Shown: positions 24,001-27,562 of the stretch, piece by piece
How positions within the stretch are numbered: position 1 is the first letter of the stretch
Layout: the number at the start of each line of letters is the position of its first letter
NCBI GenBank assembly: GCA_963971405.1
Contig: OZ020485.1
Location: 51,147,469 to 51,211,468 of the forward strand
Source of the DNA: Psococerastis gibbosa
Lineage: Eukaryota > Arthropoda > Insecta > Psocodea > Psocidae
Reading direction: 5' to 3'
Length of the DNA: 64,000 nt
Translations under genes and position numbers: made by a program
Notes under the pieces: generated by a model
What the model saw: the letters and a program-made list of their open reading frames with translations, nothing else
Told to the model about the DNA's origin: nothing
Database searches by the model: none

Positions 24001-25692
24001 AACACGGAATTCTCTTCTTCCACTTAATCCCTGATCCGATCCTTTGTCGTCTTCTGACGGACTGTTCTTATGAACTTGATTTCCGTCTTTAATGTGCCCT
24101 TAAATAAAGGAAATGGACAAGTCGATATCCTACGCTTTTTGTTGTTTTATTTTTTTTAATTAAGTTGTTAAAATTTTGGTTGCGCTATAGTAGTGTTTGA
24201 CGTATGTTTGATTGGTGGCTTTCTAGAGGGTATGAACGAGGACGGGTCATTCATTGGCCAGTACGGGAAGCAGCGAAAACCGCCCGGGGAGACTTCTAGT
24301 GGGGGATTTGCGACGCTAGTTTGAAGTACCTGAGGTAAGAAGCCACGTGATTGTAGGCATAATCCGCTGACACTCGTAATTTCTCATGACACTTGTTCGC
24401 TATTTATAGTTACCTGCTGTTTCAAGCTATTATACTAGTAATAACGTTCTTTTATATCTGCGGAGTCAGCACTGCCAAGAATAATTGCACAAAAAACACC
24501 ACACCGTTTAAAATGCGCAAACTCAGGCCAATATAACATGTAATTTAACTGTTCGCCATGCTAGAGAAAAACTAAATACGTGGACGCTCGAACCCCCATC
24601 TAGGTCTAGGGTCCTCAATTGCACTGGGCACGTAATCCAGCTGTCCACAATTTTCGCGTCCACCCTTCTATCCTTCCATCAACTATAGTTTTAACCAAAG
24701 CTGCTTCCAAGAGGAAAAATGACTTCGACATGCAACAATACTATCTTGCTCAGGAAGTTCGGGAACTAAGAAATGCAGTATTAATGCCGACCACCGCATA
24801 GTACTTCAAATTAAGAGCAAATCGGAGTACCCCACTGCGGTTTTGTACTAAGTCAATCTTCACAGAAATTATCGATCGTAGAGCCGTCAACAATATTCGT
24901 TAGATTATAAGAAATACTCTACATTTCGGCATATGACATATGCCCTTCACTAACACCAATAATTGGCCACATTTCTTTAACTCATTCCTTGAATAAGCCC
25001 CAGTATTATAATCGCTATAATCAGCCTGCTGTTATTCATGTTTGTAATACGTCACTCCCCTAATGTTCAACCGAATGGTTCTATTAGGGGTAGCCCACTG
25101 TTCAATAAGTATATACTGTATATGACCCATACTTATTTATTAATAACAGTCGCTACCATTAAATGAGGCCCATCGCTTCTTTCCGCAACCTATAGCGCCT
25201 TTTTTTCTCTACGTGTACCGTATTGCGCTGTTGTACAACAGTTATTAAATCAATAAATAAATAAGGTCTTTCTATTGTTTCTATTACTAAGCCAACCTAG
25301 CGGAGTTAGGGCTATAAAGCCCTCTCTTACACACAAATAGGATGACCCGGGACCGCCTGCTTTACATGACCTCCGAAGCATGGCCAGAAAATGTAGCCAG
25401 TGTGGGACTCGAACCAACAACCTTTCGGGTGAAAGTCAGAGCCCGTACCATTACGCTACATGTCCTGACTCAGTTATTGTGTTAATGTAAGTTTTTAATG
25501 AAACAAACGGATTTATTGAAAAAAAAAAAAAAAAAAAAAACACGCTGTCTAGCCTGTGGGATTCGAACTGTAGACGTGTTGGATGTTGCAGGTCGATTTA
25601 CGGAGGACGGTTCCTTCATTGGACAGTACGGGCAGGGGGCACAGCGGCAGCGCAAGCCCCAGTCTCCCACTGCCATGGCCACGTACGTGTAA
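2043..25692 (+). CDS. Nrg: Neuroglian (L1CAM-family adhesion molecule), gene span
   Basis: Homophilic cell-adhesion receptor of neurons, glia and epithelia, linking to spectrin through ankyrin. Sixteen shared exons plus one of two last exons encode about 1,228 residues in phase without a break: six Ig domains, five FN3 repeats, one membrane helix (GWFIGMML...VCII) and a short tail. Phases checked in order from the first visible exon: 1/1, 1/0, 0/2, 2/1, 1/0, 0/0, 0/1, 1/0, 0/1, 1/0, 0/1, 1/2, 2/2, 2/1, 1/2, 2/1, then both last exons enter in phase 1. The match to fly Neuroglian recalled from memory is near-continuous (RMTLDPEGNLWFSNVTR, GNYGCNATNS, SPWANYTFRVIA). The fly protein is about 1,240 aa, so only the signal-peptide exon is missing, probably upstream. 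Two alternative tails carry FIGQY ankyrin-binding motifs. Confidence 0.95.
2305..2362 (+). pseudogene. Partial copy of the Ig1 exon inside the following intron
   Basis: About 139 bp downstream of its source, this stretch repeats the TYRWVKNGKPFEYQVYD segment as TYSCVKNGKPFEYQVFD. Several differences are synonymous (AAG/AAA, CCA/CCG, GTT/GTG), one is Tyr to Phe, and the conserved Ig Trp is replaced by Cys. It has no acceptor of its own and starts 16 bp after the exon donor, so it is unlikely to be spliced in. A relic of local duplication is the simplest reading. Confidence 0.75.
2702..3000 (-). mobile_element. 5'-truncated LINE tail with target-site duplication
   Basis: The minus strand encodes a LINE C-terminal zinc-knuckle-like segment (CACDLCGHPRMDAEHLASCP, C-x2-C...H-x4-C). 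Its 3' end carries a tail of about five AAGT units, seen as ACTT repeats at 2701-2723. The insertion is flanked by a perfect 11-bp duplication GGCATTTGGTA at 2691-2701 and 3001-3011, the signature of target-primed reverse transcription. It resembles the C-terminus of the LINE at 32.3-34.4 kb. Confidence 0.8.
3012..3403. other. Neuroglian intron, nothing recognised
   Basis: AT-rich intronic sequence between the LINE tail and a palindromic MITE. No coding similarity, RNA gene or clear repeat was seen. Confidence 0.5.
3406..3787. repeat. Palindromic MITE, family B (copy 1)
   Basis: Inverted arms start AGGCGCCCATTTCAC and, on the other strand, AGGTGCCCATTCCAC. Both run through GGCTAGGGCTATTTACAAAAAC and the family hallmark GTGACGTGGTAGCAGACATTC. 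TA dinucleotides flank both ends (3404-3405, 3788-3789), as expected of Tc1/mariner-type MITEs. There is no coding capacity. The 382-bp length is larger than the other copies. Confidence 0.8.
4073..4201. repeat. Palindromic MITE, family B (copy 2)
   Basis: A 129-bp near-palindrome between TA dinucleotides. Its ends are AGGCGGAGTTTCCATTGACC and the complement of GGTCAATGGAAACCCCGCCT. The core carries GACGTGGTAGCAGACATT and its inverse AATGTCTGCTACC. It lies in the same neuroglian intron as copy 1. Confidence 0.8.
4202..5618. other. Neuroglian intron, nothing recognised
   Basis: Apart from a T run near 4,711 no repeat, RNA gene or coding similarity is supported. It ends in the acceptor TTGTCTGCAG. 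Confidence 0.5.
5619..5812 (+). CDS. Nrg: Neuroglian exon: end of Ig1, start of Ig2
   Basis: Acceptor CTGCAG ends at 5618 and donor CAG|GTATTC starts at 5813. It enters in phase 1 and leaves in phase 0. It encodes GQYQCLATNEWGTATSNS (second Ig1 cysteine in YxC context), the Ig1-Ig2 linker and the first Ig2 cysteine (PFKLTCQPPDGWP), closely matching the fly protein. Confidence 0.93.
5813..6803. other. Neuroglian intron, nothing recognised
   Basis: No repeat family or coding similarity recognised. It ends in the acceptor GCATTGTTGCAG. Confidence 0.5.
6804..7105 (+). CDS. Nrg: Neuroglian exon: rest of Ig2, start of Ig3
   Basis: Acceptor TTGCAG ends at 6803 and donor GGAAC|GTGAGT starts at 7106; phases 0 to 2. 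It encodes RMTLDPEGNLWFSNVTR, the second Ig2 cysteine (FTYTCAAAS), the linker QNKHPPVKQYVSR and the first Ig3 cysteine (ELYCIYGGT), all strongly conserved in insect neuroglian. Confidence 0.94.
7106..7580. other. Neuroglian intron, nothing recognised
   Basis: Intronic sequence between the Ig2/Ig3 exon and a SINE. A short TGTATTTATGTATTTAT simple repeat lies near 7,380. Nothing else was seen. Confidence 0.5.
7581..7775 (-). mobile_element. tRNA-derived SINE (copy 1)
   Basis: Read on the minus strand it has a pol III A-box-like TAGAGTAGTGGT and a B box (GGTTCGAGTCC) preceded by CCCGAAAAGTTGTT. A non-tRNA body follows, ending ...CTCCGCTAGGTTGGCTTAGTAATAG. The same sequence occurs at 25.27 kb and, in the opposite orientation, at 38.35 kb. 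It lacks a tRNA acceptor stem, so it is not a tRNA gene. Confidence 0.8.
7778..8510 (+). repeat. Dispersed family A element (diverged subfamily)
   Basis: The start resembles ATGCTTTCCTATTTA and the end reads CCTTATACTACGTATAA. Between are family landmarks: TATCCCAAAGCAATGAATTGA, CACCTAAAACACAACT, CTATCGAGGGGC, CGACGGACAGACATTTCG, GTTCCTGGTACCTC and AATTTCGACGATCAC. No open reading frame is shared by the copies. It looks like a non-autonomous transposon of unknown superfamily. Confidence 0.7.
8577..8755. repeat. hAT-like MITE (family D) with 8-bp duplication
   Basis: Terminal inverted repeats are CAAGGCCGTAGCC and, reversed, CAAGGCCGCAGCC. They are flanked by the perfect 8-bp duplication CTCATGCC at 8569-8576 and 8756-8763. 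The 8-bp target site fits the hAT superfamily. The 179-bp body has a C/G-rich run and no coding capacity. A related element lies at 56,787. Confidence 0.8.
8764..9340. other. Neuroglian intron, nothing recognised
   Basis: No coding similarity or recognised repeat. Confidence 0.4.
9344..9635. repeat. Tandem pair of a short repeat with B-box-like motif
   Basis: Two direct copies, about 9344-9495 and 9507-9635, share GGCGTTGATTGAGA, CGTTCCCTTT, CAATTGGGTGTC/TAATTGGGTGTT and the CxCACxTxTGTACGCACT region. The second ends GGGTTCGAATCCCC, a strong pol III B box; the first has CAGTTCGAATAC. This suggests a tRNA-derived SINE dimer, but no clear A box was identified. Confidence 0.5.
9960..10150 (-). 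mobile_element. LINE C-terminal fragment (RTE-like)
   Basis: The minus strand reads QWFGHVKRKD, then RRRRIRTRGRPRKERNR and IEDHVRRVGLLPEES. This is the typical WFGHV...GRPR tail found C-terminal to reverse transcriptase in RTE-type LINEs. It is a fragment lacking the polymerase, in antisense orientation inside a neuroglian intron. Confidence 0.65.
10410..10600 (+). repeat. tRNA-like sequence, probably SINE relic
   Basis: TTAGAGCGCTGGGG (A-box-like) followed about 30 bases later by TTTGGTTCGAATCCG (B box), near 10,418-10,470. A weaker second copy (GTGGGTTTGAATA) follows near 10,560. No matching acceptor stem was found, so this is not called as a functional tRNA. Confidence 0.4.
10764..11098 (+). 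repeat. Two degenerate upstream copies of the Ig3 exon unit
   Basis: The 5' part of the Ig3 exon plus about 90 bp of its upstream intron is repeated in tandem before the real exon. Copy 1 starts about 10,764, copy 2 at 10,934, and the true exon at 11,099. Spacing is 167 bp then exactly 165 bp. Both copies encode TVWSKGSTPIRLSDRMTQGDY-like sequence (copy 1 with small indels). They then continue into AGAGGAGTTCCACGT... instead of the rest of the Ig domain. Copy 2 keeps the polypyrimidine tract and AG, has no donor, and reads in frame and stop-free into the real exon. Confidence 0.85.
11099..11289 (+). CDS. Nrg: Neuroglian exon: rest of Ig3
   Basis: Acceptor TTTACAG ends at 11098 and donor GTCATGT|GTAAGT starts at 11290; phases 2 to 1. 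It encodes PLPQTVWSK, DRMTQGHYGKSLVIQ and the second Ig3 cysteine (GEYTCFISNGVGEA). The adjacent upstream copies lack HYGKSLVIQ, which identifies this copy as the functional one. Confidence 0.92.
11560..11950 (+). mobile_element. LINE reverse-transcriptase fragment (CR1/Jockey-like)
   Basis: Plus-strand fragments read PLQSGFKRMYSTTTALL, ILVLIDYSAAFNSV and, after an AAATAA-rich interruption, ESYLRGRKQMVV. These match RT domains (LQSGFRKGYSTTTAL...LIDYSKAFDSV...) of CR1/Jockey-type LINEs. It is interrupted by stops and frame changes and is inserted in sense orientation in a neuroglian intron. Confidence 0.7.
12079..12386 (+). CDS. Nrg: Neuroglian exon: Ig4
   Basis: Acceptor TTTCCAG ends at 12078 and donor AAG|GTATGA starts at 12387; phases 1 to 0. 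It encodes a whole Ig domain: EPEIINAAEEETVTFRC, EPQIKWIHNGKPIEE and GNYGCNATNSIGYVYKD, with both cysteines and the Trp present. The join to the Ig3 exon gives VQVMSKPYFTVEPEI. Confidence 0.94.
12774..13016 (+). CDS. Nrg: Neuroglian exon: Ig5
   Basis: Acceptor GGTTTCCAG ends at 12773 and donor GAG|GTTAGT starts at 13017; phase 0 at both ends. It encodes VTLTCRVFGAPKPQVKW, LTGGRYVIQDNGDLTI and EEYTCYAENKFGHIEA, a complete Ig domain matching insect neuroglian. Confidence 0.94.
13285..13760 (+). mobile_element. LINE 3' fragment (CR1-like RT C-terminus)
   Basis: The plus strand encodes LDVHFDSDMKWN, MSKFFKTIFYLRTVCPEKCL, YAIQVWG and IIRTKVRKPRTLPSFPLF, then LRHLFLYKPLRIF and NTRR. This is the characteristic C-terminal region of CR1-type LINE reverse transcriptases. 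It ends near a CAATAAATAAAT tail. It is 5'-truncated and frame-disrupted, in sense orientation in the intron before the Ig6 exon. Confidence 0.75.
13856..14135 (+). CDS. Nrg: Neuroglian exon: Ig6
   Basis: Acceptor GATTACAG ends at 13855 and donor CAAG|GTAATG starts at 14136; phases 0 to 1. It encodes HTRITDEPEDYEV, GSTATFRCNA, IDWLIRGEPID, FVKTSDSSLTITKTTELDSG and DYTCVASTALDEA, the last Ig domain before the FN3 repeats. Confidence 0.94.
14245..14600. other. Neuroglian intron, unidentified
   Basis: Contains text reminiscent of a retroelement tail (TGACGTCGCAGAAACGCCC..., CTCTCCTGGGCACTC...), but no coding match is firm. A loosely similar GGACTTTCTTGGGCACCC occurs near 20,735. Left unidentified. 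Confidence 0.3.
14629..14996 (+). CDS. Nrg: Neuroglian exon: FN3-1 and start of FN3-2
   Basis: Acceptor TTTTGCAG ends at 14628 and donor ACG|GTTGGT starts at 14997; phases 1 to 0. It encodes DVPNAPKLVSVQC, the FN3 hallmark AGLRWLPQGDNRAPI, the motif SPWANYTFRVIARNKIG, then TTQPSVPFKNPDNVDGKG and LLISWT opening the second repeat. Confidence 0.94.
15392..15626 (+). CDS. Nrg: Neuroglian exon: rest of FN3-2
   Basis: Acceptor CGTTGCAG ends at 15391 and donor GACG|GTACGT starts at 15627; phases 0 to 1. It encodes PMPQIEHNAEGFHYVVYWK, RNSLTVPNQPTFHEYRLKV and KKGEANVAPKEVVGYSGED, matching the fly sequence in order. Confidence 0.93.
15627..16496. other. Neuroglian intron with promoter-like patch and possible LINE tail
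   Basis: At 15,757-15,830 an inverted CCAAT box (ATTGG), TGCGCATGTGCA (NRF-1-like), CCTGCGCAGCC and TATATAAAGC follow in promoter-like order. Between 15,940 and 16,110 low-grade LINE-tail-like coding (MDQLLERTKS, RRRM) is possible but not firm. Nothing else is recognised. Confidence 0.3.
16497..16615 (+). CDS. Nrg: Neuroglian exon: start of FN3-3
   Basis: Acceptor GTTGGCAG ends at 16496 and donor AAG|GTAACG starts at 16616; phases 1 to 0. The 119-nt exon encodes PLEAPQNFTLVDV, ALLSWHAVNPDSVRGHFKGYK, matching the fly SEESVRGHFKGYK segment. Confidence 0.92.
16847..17114 (+). CDS. Nrg: Neuroglian exon: end of FN3-3, start of FN3-4
   Basis: Acceptor AATTGCAG ends at 16846 and donor AATG|GTGAGT starts at 17115; phases 0 to 1. 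It encodes VQTWSDNDDSIRETQ, SINYARVFVFNEGYHGPPSE, TPEGVPGPVYKFDATPLGSS and LWLQWKKPEKPNG. A degenerate copy of its last ~85 bp lies in the next intron. Confidence 0.93.
17158..17262 (+). pseudogene. Degenerate copy of the FN3-4 exon end inside the following intron
   Basis: About 125-130 bp downstream of its source this stretch repeats GGCCCCGTCTxCAAG, CTCTGGGCTCC, GCTCTGGCTGC and GAGAAACCCA, through the donor and the following TGATAACTTC (source TGATAGCTTG). Small indels break the frame and the donor GTGAGT has become GTCAAT, so it is not a usable exon. Confidence 0.8.
17374..17557 (+). CDS. Nrg: Neuroglian exon: rest of FN3-4
   Basis: Acceptor TTGCTTCAG ends at 17373 and donor GAAGA|GTAAGT starts at 17558; phases 1 to 2. 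It encodes GVLTGYKIYYE, ITDPSQLRAKLANLEPGTKYRVHIRATT and AAGEGE, the usual C-terminal half of an FN3 repeat (YxVxIxAxT). Confidence 0.92.
17650..18010 (+). repeat. Family A element, partial, joined to an (AT)n run
   Basis: Starts AAGAACTGGTCCGAGTTTACT and contains the poly-G run, TGACGTCACTGGATGTGAGG and GGGATTGCAACCTGTCCGG, then breaks into a TA dinucleotide repeat at about 17,972-18,012. A second copy starts directly after. Confidence 0.7.
18012..18832 (+). repeat. Family A element, nearly full length
   Basis: Longest clean copy in this intron. Landmarks in order: GGTAAATAATTTTCCTATGG, poly-G, TGACGTCACTGGAGGTGAGG, AATCGATAGAAAGGTTTCGC, CCCCAGAAGCAAACTATCA, GGGGCAAGCGACCCCC, GAGCCGTTTTTGAG, GCCGAGTAGTTTGCCCGG, GACTGACATTTCG, TTTTTTGGGTTCCTGGGACC and CTTATACTACGTATAAATTGG. 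No conserved reading frame. Confidence 0.75.
19036..19850 (+). repeat. Family A element, nearly full length
   Basis: Starts TTAAGAACCGGTCCGAGTTGA...ATGCTTTCCAATTTATCAA and ends TTCCTTATACTGCGTATAAATTGGAAA. The two end motifs GCTTTCCAATTTAT and ATAAATTGGAAA are inverted relative to each other, suggesting short terminal inverted repeats. It lies in the same intron as the two preceding copies, in the same orientation. Confidence 0.75.
20003..20173 (+). CDS. Nrg: Neuroglian exon: start of FN3-5
   Basis: Acceptor TTGGCAG ends at 20002 and donor TACAA|GTAAGC starts at 20174; phases 2 to 2. It encodes YFIEVKTRT, PPDVPRFNWRRVPAD and STVRVEWEPNLQGRSGSHFFLKY, matching the fly TPSFSWEQLPSD...HPGTHFF region. 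Confidence 0.9.
20451..20617 (+). CDS. Nrg: Neuroglian exon: rest of FN3-5
   Basis: Acceptor TTCGCCAG ends at 20450 and donor GTTG|GTAAGT starts at 20618; phases 2 to 1. It encodes LRGETTYGETEPESAEDFTLV, YDVKLVAVDGEYMTES and LAQEVDTYNV, corresponding to fly FRVVSVDGHFNTESATQEIDT. Confidence 0.91.
20958..21168 (+). CDS. Nrg: Neuroglian exon: membrane helix and juxtamembrane tail
   Basis: Acceptor TTTGCAG ends at 20957 and donor CAACC|GTAAGT starts at 21169; phases 1 to 2. It encodes NVATAGWFIGMMLAIAF...IIVCIIKRNRGGKY: one hydrophobic helix followed by a basic stop-transfer segment. YPEEPGFHEYSQP in the cytoplasmic part is almost identical to fly. The juxtamembrane KRNRGGKY is the segment known in the L1 family to contact FERM proteins. 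Confidence 0.95.
21243..21352 (+). repeat. Dispersed repeat family F (copy 1)
   Basis: GCGTCAATGGTAAGCTTGTCC, ATTATCGCTTGTAGACGGTG, GTATGCCAGTTTGCCAATGG and AATGCATACGGA. The same order of blocks recurs near 27.5, 29.7, 31.1, 43.5 and 51.8 kb. It has no pol III boxes or coding; class unknown. Confidence 0.55.
21357..21665 (+). repeat. Family A element, left part, split by later insertions
   Basis: Carries the family start (AAGAACGGGTCCGAGTTTACT, ATGCTTTCCAATGTATAAA), GGGAATGCAACTGTCCGG and ATCATCGGTAGAAAGGTTCCG. It breaks off near 21,660 and resumes at 22,742, so about 1.1 kb was inserted. Confidence 0.7.
21690..22040. repeat. Unidentified repeat (family C) inserted in a family A element
   Basis: Shares CGAGCCAC, GGAGGTGACCA, CACTGTGCACACTACCAAGTT and CAACxTGGTAAGGC with 57,630-57,960. 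No identifiable protein coding. It forms the left part of the insertion splitting a family A copy. Confidence 0.5.
22259..22690 (-). mobile_element. LINE RT C-terminal fragment (CR1/Jockey-like)
   Basis: The minus strand is open for about 140 codons with AQKKAIRVLNRV, ILTLPCLYILRFI and NSRNGRRLVLEPHR, then GKTLFNKL and FKTALKIYLMDSAFYSVQEL. This is the standard C-terminal region of CR1/Jockey reverse transcriptases, with no polymerase core. It is inserted inside a family A element. Confidence 0.75.
22742..22915 (+). repeat. Family A element, right part
   Basis: Resumes the family sequence with TTTTTTTACCCCCAGAAGC, ACTATCAAGGGGCAAGAGACC and GGAGCCGTTTTTGAGTAA, then is truncated. It is the continuation of the copy starting at 21,357. 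Confidence 0.7.
23172..23272 (+). CDS. Nrg: Neuroglian exon: conserved cytoplasmic segment
   Basis: Acceptor TGTTGCAG ends at 23171 and donor ACAG|GTTAGC starts at 23273; phases 2 to 1. It encodes LDKAQGRASVGSDQKQ and ESDTDSMAEYGEGDT. The final phase-1 G can join either downstream last exon, giving DTEGMNEDG or DTGRFTEDG, which shows that it is the branch point for alternative tails. Confidence 0.93.
23740..24070 (-). mobile_element. LINE C-terminal fragment (RTE-like)
   Basis: The minus strand reads LRISRRRLQWFGHVKRMN, then ARRRETTRHPETRLRAISRRGG-like sequence in changing frames, similar to the 9.96-10.15 kb fragment. It is a short 5'-truncated relic in the intron before the first alternative last exon. 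Confidence 0.55.
24227..24324 (+). CDS. Nrg: Neuroglian alternative last exon 1 (Nrg167-like tail)
   Basis: Acceptor CTTTCTAG ends at 24226 and the exon enters in phase 1. It encodes EGMNEDGSFIGQYGKQRKPP..., ending FATLV and TGA. GMNEDGSFIGQY corresponds to the short, general isoform tail of insect neuroglian, with the FIGQY ankyrin-binding motif. The extra C-terminal residues end in T-L-V, a possible class I PDZ ligand that I do not recall in the fly short tail (GQYGRKGL). The alternative AG two bases downstream would break the frame. Confidence 0.93.
24325..25270. other. Probable 3'UTR of the short isoform, with polyadenylation signal
   Basis: Non-coding sequence after the short-tail stop. 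AATAAATAAATAA at about 25,252-25,264 is the best polyadenylation signal before the SINE and the next exon, giving a 3'UTR of roughly 0.95 kb if used. ATTATAATCGCTATAATCAGCCTGC near 25,007 resembles sequence near 297, so part may be repetitive. Confidence 0.45.
25271..25470 (-). mobile_element. tRNA-derived SINE (copy 2)
   Basis: Minus-strand A box TAGCGTAATGGT and B box GGTTCGAGTCC after CCCGAAAGGTTGTT, then the body ending GCCCTAACTCCGCTAGGTTGG. It is very similar to copy 1 at 7.58 kb and lies between the two alternative neuroglian last exons. Confidence 0.8.
25592..25692 (+). CDS. Nrg: Neuroglian alternative last exon 2 (Nrg180-like tail)
   Basis: Acceptor ATGTTGCAG ends at 25591 and the exon enters in phase 1. 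It encodes GRFTEDGSFIGQYGQGAQ...PTAMATYV and stops with TAA at 25690-25692. It matches the long, neuronal fly tail (GQFTEDGSFIGQY... ending ATYV), but the fly's long low-complexity insert is absent, so the tail is only about 33 residues. The C-terminal T-Y-V is a candidate PDZ ligand. In Drosophila this exon is selected in neurons by ELAV-family proteins. Confidence 0.94.
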
Positions 25693-27487
25693 CCTGGTGA
25701 CGTCACGCACATACTTTTACTACTAATTATTTATTGTCCGGAAAGCGCACTCTTTGCTGGTCCACTGCTGGGGAAACTGTCTGTTGTATTGTTGCTACTA
25801 GTAATATCACTAAAACCACTGATGATAGCATAGCATGTTCCAGAAATTATGGCCCTGGGCTTATCTCGTCCCTGTATTCAGTCATGTATTGACCACTGCT
25901 TACTTCCGAAACATGTTTATAGAGAAAGGGTTTATTTGCTATCTTATTTTGCTTTACTTGCTTCAATTTAGCAAGCAATGTCGGCCGACGCCTTATAGAT
26001 TTCAGTTTGGAGACTGATATAACGTATTTTTAAAAGCCTTGATTGACTTGTGCAAGTTAAGGCTTATTGGCAGGTGGTTTGGAACCCACCTCGATGTGCA
26101 GGTCCCTCTCAAAGGTTTTGTTGTTGCTTGACCTGCTCGCCTGAGATCCTATAGGGACCTATATCTGCTGGCATCTGAGAGCCCCCTACACAACCAATTA
26201 GGATGCATCCAAGTGGTTTTGTGATTGATTGCAGTACTGAGATTGTAAGTTGACCCCTTGTTCTATTCGGTTCTGTTGTTCCCCGGCGCGTTGTAAAATT
26301 TTACTCGTCACTCAAAATATTCCTATAACTTAATTAATAATTGCAATAATAGCTTTCTCATGTAAGGGCAGCTCGATTACGCAATATTTGTGCAACTATT
26401 GTAATTTGTTTCTCTTTGGCTTTCCCCTCGGATCAAAACACGTCATGACGTCACTATCCAGTCAAATTAGTTGGTTATTAATTAAGAGGCCTATTTTTCA
26501 GAGATATTGCGTGACCTGGTGTCTCACATGATTTCAGTATCCATGCTTTGTTGTAAACTCCGTAATTCTTATTGTAAATCAGTATTAAAATCTCTTCTCT
26601 TTCCGGACCAAAATACACTGCCTTGTATGATCTGCTTGGGTAGTATGGTCCCGTCCCGCTACGGGACGTTTTTGACTGTTGCTGTCGGCCAAATTTATAG
26701 TCAAGGTACTTGCCGCCAGAGTTCGCTGTAATCTCAATTTGTAGAATCTCACAAGGTATGAATGTTATTTTTTTTCAGCATTTCTCTGTTCGATTAGCTT
26801 TACAAGATGGGAGAAGCCAATGTTGAAATTGTCGTGTACTCATTAGATTGAGGTGAAAGGTTGTCGTCTGCTATTTGTATTATATTGCGTATGGAAGTAC
26901 AAAATGGCTGCTATTCAAACAATCATTGCTAACAGCGATCAGCTGTTCAGGTATAAATACTTGATGCCGTCACAAAGTACAGAAAATGTAAAAATTCCGT
27001 ATGGGAGAGCCCAGAGCGTTTACAAATTGATCAGTGGCATATTGCTATTATTCATAAGCTTCACATTATAACATTTACAGCGCTTGTTATAAGCTAATTG
27101 GTAACGGCCAACGGGTGCTCATTAAGGGATATAATGGGTGCGCGACGTTTACTCTCATTGAATTGGTTTGAAAAAATTAAAAAATAAGACACTTTTCTGA
27201 GGGAAATCGAAATTCTTGAAATGTGTTTGAGGTACAAGATGGCGTTCACATGGATTGAGCGTATCATTAGCTTATGAAAGAATTTCTCTTTCCAAATCCA
27301 AGGCTTCGAGGGATTCAGGTTTATTGGTTTGGCAGTGGTGCTTTGACGTCATCTGGCAATATCTGGATGTATATCAGCCATGTTGGATTTCCAAATGAAA
27401 CATTTTAATTATGAGGGTTGGCTCGATCATTTTATGTGGCATTGCTACAGTTAGAAAACGACTCTTACACACATTTGGTTAAGTTTG

Positions 27488-27562
27488 ACTGCAATGCGTC
27501 AAAGGTAAGCAAGTCTCAGCTTGTCCAATGTCGCCTGTGGCCGGTGTGGGTTGACATGTTCT
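27488..27562 (+). repeat. Dispersed repeat family F (copy 2)
   Basis: AATGCGTCAAAGGTAAGCA, GTCTCAGCTTGTCCAATGTC, GCCTGTGGCCGGTGTGGG and TTGACATGTT, in the same block order as the copies at 21.24 and 43.45 kb. The right half is missing. Confidence 0.5.
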
